Assembly: GCA_900547305.1 (NCBI GenBank)
Contig: URGH01000046.1
Location: forward strand, 1-20,566
From: an uncultured Oscillospiraceae bacterium
GTDB taxonomy: Bacteria > Bacillota > Clostridia > Oscillospirales > Acutalibacteraceae
Direction of reading: 5' to 3'
DNA: 20,566 nucleotides
Part shown: piece after piece, positions 7,736 through 14,267 of the stretch
How the letters are laid out: the number at the start of each line of letters is the position of its first letter
Position numbering within the stretch: the stretch's first letter is position 1
Made by a program: the position numbers and the translations under genes
The notes under the pieces: generated by a model
What the model saw: only the letters and a program-made list of their open reading frames with translations
Databases searched by the model: none
What the model was told of the DNA's origin: nothing

Positions 7736-8818
7736 ATGATTTCAATCTTAACAGAGCCGGCTTACAGCGGCAGTATTTGGTGTAAAGAGCTGCTTAAAAG
7801 CCTGACCGACAGACTCAGGCAAAAAAGAATACCGTTTTGCGAGATTTTTGAAAGCATTGAAAATAACGGCGACGGCGTTTTTATAATAGCGTCGGACTAT
7901 AACTGGATAAAAAGTACCGTTTCAAAGCTTAATTCGGCAGGAATAAAGCCGATACTTATATGCAATCAGGCAGAGCAGATTCACGGGTGCGATTACAGCT
8001 GTGTTTGCTCGGATATAAACGGCTCTATGAAATACCTGATAAACGAGCTTAAAGCGGCAGGAAAAACAAGGGTTGCCCTGTACGGTGTTAATACAAGCTC
8101 AATTTCCGACATCGGCAGGGTTGACGGACTGTTTGCCTTTAAGGATGAAAGCTTTAATAAAATGCGCATTTTCACGAATAACGGTTCTCTTAAAAACTGC
8201 TTTGATGAATTTTTCAAGAAATGTGCAAGTTTCGATGCCGTAATTTGTTCAAACGATTTTGCAGCAGTTTCGCTTATCCGTAATTTGCTTAAAATTGCGC
8301 CCGATGAGCTTAACAGGCTTAAAATACTGAGCTGTGCGCAAACAAAGCTTTCGGGTTATTACAAAAATATGCTGACCTCGGTAAATATGAATTTCGAGCA
8401 ATACGGAAAAGCGGCGGTATTTATTTACGAAAAGCTTAAAGCCCACCCGTATATGTCCGGTATTACGGTAACGGTTAAATGGACCGGTGAAAACGAAAAA
8501 ACGCCGCAGCATAAAACCGTAACCGTTAATAATTCCGAAAGCGGTTACGAATTTTATGCCGACGGCGATATGCGCAATATGCTGACTGCCGAACAGATTT
8601 TAAATACGTGCAGCGATTCGGACAGACTTATAATTATGTCTTTAATAAGCGGTATGACGATTGAGGAAACGGCAGGACACTGTTTTCTTACCGAGGGCGG
8701 AGTAAAATACCGTATCAAAAGAATTTTGAACGAATGTAAGCTTTCAGATAAATCCGAATTGCTTACGCTTTTAAAGGATTATTTAAACCCAATCATTCCA
8801 AAAACCCCTGAACTTTAA
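7736..8818 (+). CDS. Sugar-sensor regulator: LacI-type binding domain with C-terminal LuxR-type HTH
   Basis: 360 residues, ATG with GGTGG four bases upstream. There is no N-terminal LacI HTH: the protein starts directly with a periplasmic-binding-protein fold (MISILTEPAYSGSIWCKELL, then VFIIASDY, IKPILICN, KTRVALYG, FDAVICSNDFAAVSLIRNLL and LKILSCAQ, all typical of LacI/ribose-binding sensor domains), about residues 1-250. Residues about 295-350 form a GerE/LuxR-like HTH: SDRLIIMSLISGMTIEETA followed by LTEGGVKYRIKRILNE. By family knowledge the first part binds a small sugar and the second binds DNA. Lies between the two DUF5107 genes, divergent from copy 1, so it likely controls one or both. 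The domain order is unusual. Confidence 0.8.
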   Translation: MISILTEPAYSGSIWCKELLKSLTDRLRQKRIPFCEIFESIENNGDGVFIIASDYNWIKSTVSKLNSAGIKPILICNQAEQIHGCDYSCVCSDINGSMKYLINELKAAGKTRVALYGVNTSSISDIGRVDGLFAFKDESFNKMRIFTNNGSLKNCFDEFFKKCASFDAVICSNDFAAVSLIRNLLKIAPDELNRLKILSCAQTKLSGYYKNMLTSVNMNFEQYGKAAVFIYEKLKAHPYMSGITVTVKWTGENEKTPQHKTVTVNNSESGYEFYADGDMRNMLTAEQILNTCSDSDRLIIMSLISGMTIEETAGHCFLTEGGVKYRIKRILNECKLSDKSELLTLLKDYLNPIIPKTPEL

Positions 8819-8823
8819 AGCTC

Positions 8824-8886
8824 AGCGCGGGCAGATTTTCGGAATTTAAGGCAAGGCTTTCCGAAATGTATTCCTGCGCTTTTTCC
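8824..8886 (+). terminator. Intrinsic terminator between convergent genes
   Basis: Outer stem AGCGCGGG (8824-8831) with CCTGCGCT (8873-8880, one G-U), inner stem TTTCGGAA (8837-8844) with TTCCGAAA (8859-8866), followed by TTTTTCC. Ends the sensor-regulator; the same hairpin could stop the DUF5107 gene from the other side, though its T-run there is poor. Confidence 0.65.
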
Positions 8887-8888
8887 TT

Positions 8889-11800
8889 TTAGCCCTCAAA
8901 ATCGCAAATCAGGGCGTTAAGGTAGCAATGCAGTGCGCGGCGAAGCTGCTTCGGGTCGTCGGTAAACGAGATAAAGAACGGAGTCGTGCCAAAAAAGCCG
9001 TTATCTGCGGTTTTATCGATACCGCTCCATTCGCGGCGGTATTTTGTAATAAGCCGTTGTGCCTTAACGTTATCTCCCAAATGTTGCCACGCATACGCCT
9101 GATAATACGGCAATTCTTTTAAGTGCATATTGCTGAAATACTCTATTCCTATATTTGCGATATAAGAGAATATTTCGTCAGCCTTTTCCTTTTTACCAAG
9201 CTTTTCAAGGCATACCGCCTCAAAGAATTTAAGCGGCACTAACTTGCAGTGGTTCCAAATTCCCGCGCCCAGCGACTGCGGGAGTATCTGACCTTTTTTG
9301 AAGCTTTCAAGCGCTTTTTCGGTATTTCCCTTTTCAAGCTCTTTTCTTCCTATAATAAGGTGTGCAAAAAGATACTGGTCGGCTATTGCGTGTTCTCCGC
9401 CCTCACAGGGAACAAAGCTGTGAGACATAAGGGTTTCAATAGCCTTTTCGGACTGCATATCCTGATTGTAGGCCTTTGCAAGCTCGGTAAAGCAGTCGTC
9501 ACGGGTGATTTTATGCGAGGTTAAAAACTCGATTTTTTCTTTAGCGGGAACACAGAGCTTATCCATAAGAACCGCGGCTTCGTATATAAGCTGTTCGCTG
9601 TCATGACAGAGTGAAATTGCCTTTTTCATAAGCGGCAATGCTTCACTCTTGCGGTTCAGGTGGCTGAAATACGCAACGGCAAGATTGCGAACGGAAATAT
9701 AATCGTCGCATTTTTCCCAAAGCGCCGCCGCCTTTTCGTAATGACGTTTATTGTAAAGCAGACAGCCGAGCAGCATTTTAGCCTGTTTACCGTCCGTTTT
9801 GGCAATTACATCCTCTAAAATCCGCATTTCTTCCCTGCGTACGGGGAAGGTTGCTACTATTGCGACATCAGGGCCTTTCTTATAATCCTCTGCGCCGTCC
9901 TTACCGATAAGGTATTTATAATATCCGAGCGCATAATAAATCATCGGCTGAGCCGTTTCGGGTCTGCCTTCAAGCAAGCCCGAGAGCAGCTTTACATTCT
10001 CCTCACACAGCCCCATAGCGTCAAAATCGAATACAATATCAAGCACCGTTTCAAGCGGATTGCTGTCCATTATTCCGTAAAAATCGAAATTGCCCGAAAG
10101 ATAACGCATATAATGGTCAAGGCTGTCCTTTTCAAGCTGTTTCGCAATTTCGGAGCTTGCGTCACACCCTAATTTCTTTAAAGCGATAACCTTAACGGCG
10201 GAGGCAAGCGAATCGTTTCTGCCGTAATCAAGGGCGGTTTCGGCGTGCTTAATTGCCGCTTTATAATCCTTATTTCTTATATCGAGCATAGCTATTCTTG
10301 TCATAGCTTTACTTACGCTGTCTGCCGCCCATGCGGCCTTATAATAGTAATCATATGCCTTTTTGTATTCGCCCTCAGCTTCTAAAATCAGCGCATAAAT
10401 GTAATAAACCTTTCCGCTTTGTACACGTTCATTATAAAGCGTAGCGTTTTTAATTGCACGCTCGGCATAGTTCCTTGCGCTGTCATACGCATAGCGGCCG
10501 TACTCATATTCCGCTAAAGCTATAAGCGACGGAATATGATTTATATCCCGCTTTAGCGCCTCTTTCCAGTAGCTGTCCGGCTCTACGGCATGGTCACGGT
10601 ACTGCGCCACGTGAACGCCTGCAAGATACAGCTCTTCCGCGCTGTTCATATCTGCGGCAGAGGGCATATCGGTTATCACGTCGGGCATATTGAATTTATC
10701 GAAATTCTTTTCGGTGTATTCGCCTATTACCTCCCCGCCCGATACCGCGCTTACGGTTACATATTCGGGCATATTCGGAATTTCAAGCTCGGCGCATACC
10801 TCGGGATTGAGCGCGCAAACGGTACTGAAAATAATTTTATCGCCGCATTTAACCGTTATTCCGGCGTTCTCAAAGGCTTTTGTAGACTGAACAAGCAGTC
10901 TGCCGTTTTCGCGGTCAATTCTGAACGCTATATCAAGATTAGCAAATGTCGGTGTTCCTATTTTTGAAATGGGATACCAATACTGCGAAAACTCCTTTGT
11001 TTCATACGGCTCAAGCCACGAAAAATTCGGCTGATTATCCGAATATGAGCCTGCCATATGCTCGGCATACTGACCGTCCGTATCGGTAAGGGCATTTTCC
11101 CATGATTTCGCCAATTGGCAGTAGCCCCAAGTGAACATTTTTTTACCCGGCGATAAATGATGATCGCCTATATGCACCACACCGCATTGCTTTGCGTGGT
11201 CGTAGCCGCCGAAAAAGTCGTAATCCGAAGCGGCGGCAAAATAGCTTGTTGCCGGAACGGTATTTTTATGGTACGAAATATCCCTCGCCCCGTCCATAGG
11301 TATACCGTTAAATATTCCGCCGGCCGCAAGCGGATATGTAATTCTCGATTTTAAATAATGGAAATTTACATAGCTTACGTCCTGCGGGAAGAATATCTGA
11401 TACTTCTCATGCACCGGCACCGCGGCATTTTCCCACCACAAAAACGAATGAGCGGTATCGGTACGGTTATAAAGCCGCATACGGGTCTCAAACCGCTTTT
11501 CGCCGGGGCGAAGAACTATACTTACCATACCCTTCATACGGTCAATCGGGTCACGCTCAGAAAGATGGCAAACGGCCGTGCCGTCGGGTAATGTCTCGGT
11601 AACAAAATCGCACGGCATAAAGCCCGAAGCCCTGTGGTGAAACGGCCAGTTAAATTCAACGCCTCCCGAAATCCAAGAGCCGAGAACGCCTATAAGCGCC
11701 GGTTTTATAACGTGCTGCTTATAGAAAAAGTCGTAACCGGTGGTTTTATCAAGCGCCGAATATATGCGCCCACCGATTTCGGGCAATATTTCTATTTTAA

Positions 11801-12005
11801 GATATTCGTTTCCAAGAACAACTACGGTGTATTCTTTGCCGATTTTATTCTCTCGGTCAACCCGAAGCACAACCTTATTCGGATAGGGTCTGCCGCTTGT
11901 GCGCTGGTGCACGCGGTTTTCCGCAAACATCGGCATTTCTTCTGCCGCCGGTTCGGGATAAGTGGGTATTACGAGCTTTTTAATTTCGCATTTTACATTG
12001 TTCAT
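8889..12005 (-). CDS. DUF5107 and TPR-repeat protein (copy 2), carbohydrate-related
   Basis: 1038 residues, ATG with AAAGGA about ten bases upstream. Cytoplasmic, no signal peptide. Paralogue of the 4374-7592 protein with matching N-terminus (MNNVKCEIKKLVIPTYPEP) and motifs: ILPEIGGRI (about 73-81), GGVEFNWPFHHR (114-125), FLWWENAAVPV, HHLSPGKKMFTWG and YSDNQPNFSWLEPYETKEF. The C-terminal half is TPR-like helix pairs (about 470-1000), such as VYYIYALILEAEGEYKKAYDYYYKAAW. The two copies are clearly similar but diverged in every part, so this is an old duplication, older than that of the AraC genes as judged by eye. Divergent from AraC copy 2 with 103 bases between them, so probably its direct target. 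The reaction is unknown; galactose-mutarotase-like fold and sugar role are inferred. Confidence 0.85.
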   Translation of the reverse strand: MNNVKCEIKKLVIPTYPEPAAEEMPMFAENRVHQRTSGRPYPNKVVLRVDRENKIGKEYTVVVLGNEYLKIEILPEIGGRIYSALDKTTGYDFFYKQHVIKPALIGVLGSWISGGVEFNWPFHHRASGFMPCDFVTETLPDGTAVCHLSERDPIDRMKGMVSIVLRPGEKRFETRMRLYNRTDTAHSFLWWENAAVPVHEKYQIFFPQDVSYVNFHYLKSRITYPLAAGGIFNGIPMDGARDISYHKNTVPATSYFAAASDYDFFGGYDHAKQCGVVHIGDHHLSPGKKMFTWGYCQLAKSWENALTDTDGQYAEHMAGSYSDNQPNFSWLEPYETKEFSQYWYPISKIGTPTFANLDIAFRIDRENGRLLVQSTKAFENAGITVKCGDKIIFSTVCALNPEVCAELEIPNMPEYVTVSAVSGGEVIGEYTEKNFDKFNMPDVITDMPSAADMNSAEELYLAGVHVAQYRDHAVEPDSYWKEALKRDINHIPSLIALAEYEYGRYAYDSARNYAERAIKNATLYNERVQSGKVYYIYALILEAEGEYKKAYDYYYKAAWAADSVSKAMTRIAMLDIRNKDYKAAIKHAETALDYGRNDSLASAVKVIALKKLGCDASSEIAKQLEKDSLDHYMRYLSGNFDFYGIMDSNPLETVLDIVFDFDAMGLCEENVKLLSGLLEGRPETAQPMIYYALGYYKYLIGKDGAEDYKKGPDVAIVATFPVRREEMRILEDVIAKTDGKQAKMLLGCLLYNKRHYEKAAALWEKCDDYISVRNLAVAYFSHLNRKSEALPLMKKAISLCHDSEQLIYEAAVLMDKLCVPAKEKIEFLTSHKITRDDCFTELAKAYNQDMQSEKAIETLMSHSFVPCEGGEHAIADQYLFAHLIIGRKELEKGNTEKALESFKKGQILPQSLGAGIWNHCKLVPLKFFEAVCLEKLGKKEKADEIFSYIANIGIEYFSNMHLKELPYYQAYAWQHLGDNVKAQRLITKYRREWSGIDKTADNGFFGTTPFFISFTDDPKQLRRALHCYLNALICDFEG

Positions 12006-12108
12006 AAAAAATTTATCCTTTACTTTTTAATGAATTAAGTGTATTATATAATCAAATAAAAGTATATATAAAATCCGACTGTTTTTAAGAAATCCGATTG
12101 AGGTTTAT
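12006..12108. promoter_or_regulatory. Divergent promoter of DUF5107 copy 2 and AraC copy 2
   Basis: TTTACT (12019-12024), 17 bases, TATTAT (12042-12047) on the plus strand serves AraC2. ATTATATAAT (12043-12052) is a perfect palindrome that carries a TATAAT on both strands, so overlapping divergent -10 elements are possible. TACTTTT (12021-12027) and AAAAGTA (12058-12064) flank it with exactly 30 bases between, as in front of AraC1. The identity with 3411-3460 is 39 of 50 aligned positions, counted by eye, without gaps. Confidence 0.6.
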
Positions 12109-12900
12109 ATGAATGACTTGATTTTACCGCAAAAAATAAGCTGCGGATACTGCGATTGCAGTGAATTCGGCAATTTAAGCATTTCTCCCGAAAGAACCTC
12201 TGTACGTTACGAAATAGAATACTATTTAGAGGACGGCAGGGCGACCTATCTTAACGGCGAGGAAATAAAAATCACTGCCGACCGCATAATAATAGCAAAA
12301 CAAGGTGATAAACGGCACAGCCTTTTGCCCTTTAAAACCGCTTTTTTAAAGTTTGAGGCAGGCGGTCAGCTTGCAGAGCTGCTTGACCAACAGCCGTATT
12401 GCTTCGAGGCGCTCCACAAAAAGCAAATCCGTGAGCTTTTTCACGAGGTTATAGCTATGACCGAAAGCGAAAACAAGGATATTTTGCTGTATTCGAGTAA
12501 GCTTTTTGCACTGCTCAGTTTTATTATAAGGGACGGCGAGCATAAAAAACGCGGTACGAATTACAATTACTCGGCTATGCACAGCGCGAAAAAATACATT
12601 GAGAGAAACTTTGAAAAGCGCATTTCAACCGAGGAAATAGCGGCAAGCGTAAATTTAAGCGAATCGAGATTCCGTTACCTTTTCGGCATTGCCTACGGTA
12701 TATCGCCCCACTCCTATTTTACCGAAACCAGAATTTCCGCCGCAAAGGAAATGCTTTGGAATACCGATATTCCAATAACCGAAATTGCCGAGAAATGCGG
12801 TTTCGGCTGTCAGCAATATTTAAACGACACCTTTAAAAAGGCAACCGGCTTATCTCCCGGAAAATACAGGGAGCAGTTTGCAAAAAAATATACGGAATGA
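12109..12900 (+). CDS. AraC-family transcriptional regulator (copy 2)
   Basis: 263 residues, ATG preceded by TTGAGG. Collinear with copy 1 over the whole length without gaps, and identical in long stretches of the HTH domain (for example NLSESRFRYLFG, QQYLNDTFKKATG). It has the same sensor-like N-terminal half and AraC double HTH (about 155-263, ending LSPGKYREQF). The conservation of both proteins and of their promoters suggests they bind related sites, possibly each other's. Divergent from DUF5107 copy 2; followed 9 bases later by the Gfo/Idh oxidoreductase, with which it forms an operon. Differences in the N-terminal half (for example YSRLPFKT against HSLLPFKT) could reflect different ligands. 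Confidence 0.93.
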   Translation: MNDLILPQKISCGYCDCSEFGNLSISPERTSVRYEIEYYLEDGRATYLNGEEIKITADRIIIAKQGDKRHSLLPFKTAFLKFEAGGQLAELLDQQPYCFEALHKKQIRELFHEVIAMTESENKDILLYSSKLFALLSFIIRDGEHKKRGTNYNYSAMHSAKKYIERNFEKRISTEEIAASVNLSESRFRYLFGIAYGISPHSYFTETRISAAKEMLWNTDIPITEIAEKCGFGCQQYLNDTFKKATGLSPGKYREQFAKKYTE

Positions 12901-12909
12901 GGCTTTAAA

Positions 12910-13869
12910 ATGATTAAATACGCAATTATCGGCGCCGGCTGGCGAAGTGAGTTTTATTTAAAGATAGCCGCCTTACTGCCGAATGAGTTTTCGGTAAGCG
13001 GTATATATATACGCAATTCGGAAAAGCAAAAGGAATTTGCGAAAAAATATAACGTTAAAATATGCGGAACTCTTGACGGGCTTTTGAAGACGGATTTTGA
13101 TTTTATAGTTTCCTGCGTTAATAAGGACGGCATTTCCGATATGATAAAAACGCTTACCGCCTTAGATATTCCCGTGCTTACCGAAACGCCGGTTACGGAC
13201 GGCACTTTGGGCGGCAGGGTTCAGGTTGCGGAGCAGTTTCATTTTATGCCGCGAAATCAGGCATACAAAAAAATTATTGACAGCGGAATTTTAGGAGAGG
13301 TACACTCGGTCAGGCTTTCCTGCTGTCACGATTACCATGCCGCAAGCCTTATACGTTTCTTTTTGGATACAGGCTTTGAAAAGCCGGAAATCACCTCAAT
13401 TTCACTCATCGACCCCGTAACCCGTTACAACAGCCGCGCGGGATATATAACTCCGGCCGTAATAAAAGAAGAGGAAAAAATAAAGATATTTAAGTTTAAA
13501 GATAAAACCGCCGTGTACGATTTTTCGTTTGAACAGTATTTCTCGGATATCCGTTCTTCGCAGATAAATATACGCGGCACAAACGGCGAAATAGTAAACA
13601 ACACCTGCTCTTATTTAAAAGACGGCGTTCCCCAACGCTTTGAAATTTACCGCAACACATACGGTGTCGAAGAAAGCCTTGACGGAATGTGCCTTTTCAA
13701 CATTACGGGCGGCGGTGAAGTGCTTTATACAAATCCTTTCCCCCTTGCGCGCCTTTCCGATGAGGAAATTGCCATTGCAACCTGCCTTGTTAAAATGAAG
13801 GCTTACATTAAAACAGGAGAAGCTTTCTACTCTTTAAAGGACGCGGAATTTGATTGTGCGATTATATAA
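12910..13869 (+). CDS. Gfo/Idh/MocA-family sugar dehydrogenase-like oxidoreductase
   Basis: 319 residues. ATG with GAGG (at the AraC2 stop) about eight bases upstream. Rossmann NAD(P)-binding fold at the N-terminus: IIGAGWRS (6-13) is the dinucleotide loop, then VSGIYIRNSEKQKEFAKKY and DFIVSCVNK. TETP (91-94) takes the place of the family's E-K-P loop, and AEQFHFMPRN opens the substrate-binding alpha/beta domain. Between them the usual helix is shortened to TDGTLGGRVQV, about ten residues less than I expect for the family. Members oxidise or reduce sugars, sugar acids or inositols; the substrate here is unknown. Its co-transcription with AraC2 places it in the same sugar pathway as the DUF5107 proteins. 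The C-terminus (LKDAEFDCAII) looks complete. Confidence 0.85.
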   Translation: MIKYAIIGAGWRSEFYLKIAALLPNEFSVSGIYIRNSEKQKEFAKKYNVKICGTLDGLLKTDFDFIVSCVNKDGISDMIKTLTALDIPVLTETPVTDGTLGGRVQVAEQFHFMPRNQAYKKIIDSGILGEVHSVRLSCCHDYHAASLIRFFLDTGFEKPEITSISLIDPVTRYNSRAGYITPAVIKEEEKIKIFKFKDKTAVYDFSFEQYFSDIRSSQINIRGTNGEIVNNTCSYLKDGVPQRFEIYRNTYGVEESLDGMCLFNITGGGEVLYTNPFPLARLSDEEIAIATCLVKMKAYIKTGEAFYSLKDAEFDCAII

Positions 13870-13889
13870 CATTTTATTATAACCGCCCC

Positions 13890-13918
13890 TTGACAACCCG
13901 CCCTTCATCATATATAAT
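13890..13918 (+). promoter_or_regulatory. Strong sigma-70 promoter
   Basis: TTGACA (13890-13895), exactly 17 bases, TATAAT (13913-13918): consensus in all twelve positions. Transcription would start near 13925, ahead of the hairpin and terminator region. Confidence 0.8.
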
Positions 13919-13924
13919 AAACTT

Positions 13925-14029
13925 GTAACATGGTTTGAGTGTGATGTCAAATTTGACTTTTCAAATTATGACATTGGTTTGAGGAAACAGGTCGGATTTT
14001 TCCCTTAAAGGGAGAAGTCCGGCTTTTTT
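13925..14029 (+). ncRNA. Candidate small RNA or attenuated leader RNA
   Basis: A transcript from the consensus promoter to the first terminator would be about 105 nt with no good ORF. It holds a 13-bp hairpin (ATGTCAAATTTGA 13944-13956, loop CTTT, TCAAATTATGACAT 13961-13974, one bulged A) flanked by direct repeats TGGTTTGAG (13931-13939 and 13975-13983), then the terminator. No known RNA family is recognised. It could be a stand-alone sRNA or the leader of the helicase operon. Confidence 0.45.
13991..14029 (+). terminator. Intrinsic terminator 1 upstream of element operon
   Basis: About 15 base pairs between 13991-14005 and 14009-14023 (GTCGGA with TCCGGC at the base, CCC with GGG near the loop, a few G-U pairs), then TTTTTT at 14024-14029. 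Confidence 0.85.
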
Positions 14030-14083
14030 GCGTTTTGGGGTAACCTAAAATGCCCGACAATTAAATTCGGTAATTGCAAAATT

Positions 14084-14126
14084 GACCGACCATTCTGTAT
14101 TTTTACAGGACAGGTCGGTCTTTTTT
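14084..14126 (+). terminator. Intrinsic terminator 2 upstream of element operon
   Basis: GACCGACC (14084-14091) pairs perfectly with GGTCGGTC (14113-14120), with an inner CTGTA (14095-14099) / TACAG (14104-14108) stem, followed by TTTTTT at 14121-14126. Confidence 0.85.
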
Positions 14127-14145
14127 GTTTTTACATAGAAAAAGC

Positions 14146-14219
14146 CTGCGCCTTGCCGTCTTTAAAAGATTTTTACATTTTTACTCGGAATTTCTTTAAG
14201 ACGGTAAGGCCGGCGGCAG
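14146..14219 (+). promoter_or_regulatory. Long leader hairpin ending at helicase ribosome site
   Basis: GCCTTGCCGTCTT (14150-14162) pairs with AAGACGGTAAGGC (14198-14210) with one G-U, extended by AAA/TTT inside and by CTGC (14146-14149) with GCAG (14216-14219) outside. The Shine-Dalgarno AAGGAG begins at 14221, directly after the outer stem, so folding could influence initiation. Confidence 0.55.
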
Positions 14220-14267
14220 AAAGGAGAGGGTGTTATCACCGAAAACAACAAAAGCCTTATACCCATA

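Larger units (their letters stand above)
13870..14267. other. Structured gene-free leader region before the element operon
   Basis: About 400 bases with no convincing protein gene. In order: a near-consensus promoter, a hairpin flanked by direct repeats, a strong intrinsic terminator, a small AT-rich inverted repeat (CAATTA 14058-14063 with TAATTG 14071-14076), a second terminator, and a long hairpin ending at the helicase ribosome site. ACAGGTCGG occurs twice (13987-13995 and 14110-14118). No tRNA or obvious attachment core is seen. Confidence 0.7.

Noticed and set aside
10590..12038. Plus-strand open frames opposite DUF5107 copy 2
   Set aside because: The minus-strand gene has conserved motifs shared with its paralogue; the plus frames do not.
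13931..13983. CRISPR-like repeat (TGGTTTGAG twice)
   Set aside because: Only two short copies around a hairpin, no spacer series and no cas genes nearby.
13870..14267. tRNA gene or attachment site at the border between sugar locus and element
   Set aside because: No cloverleaf arms or CCA-end pattern can be traced, and no second copy of a core sequence is available in the window.
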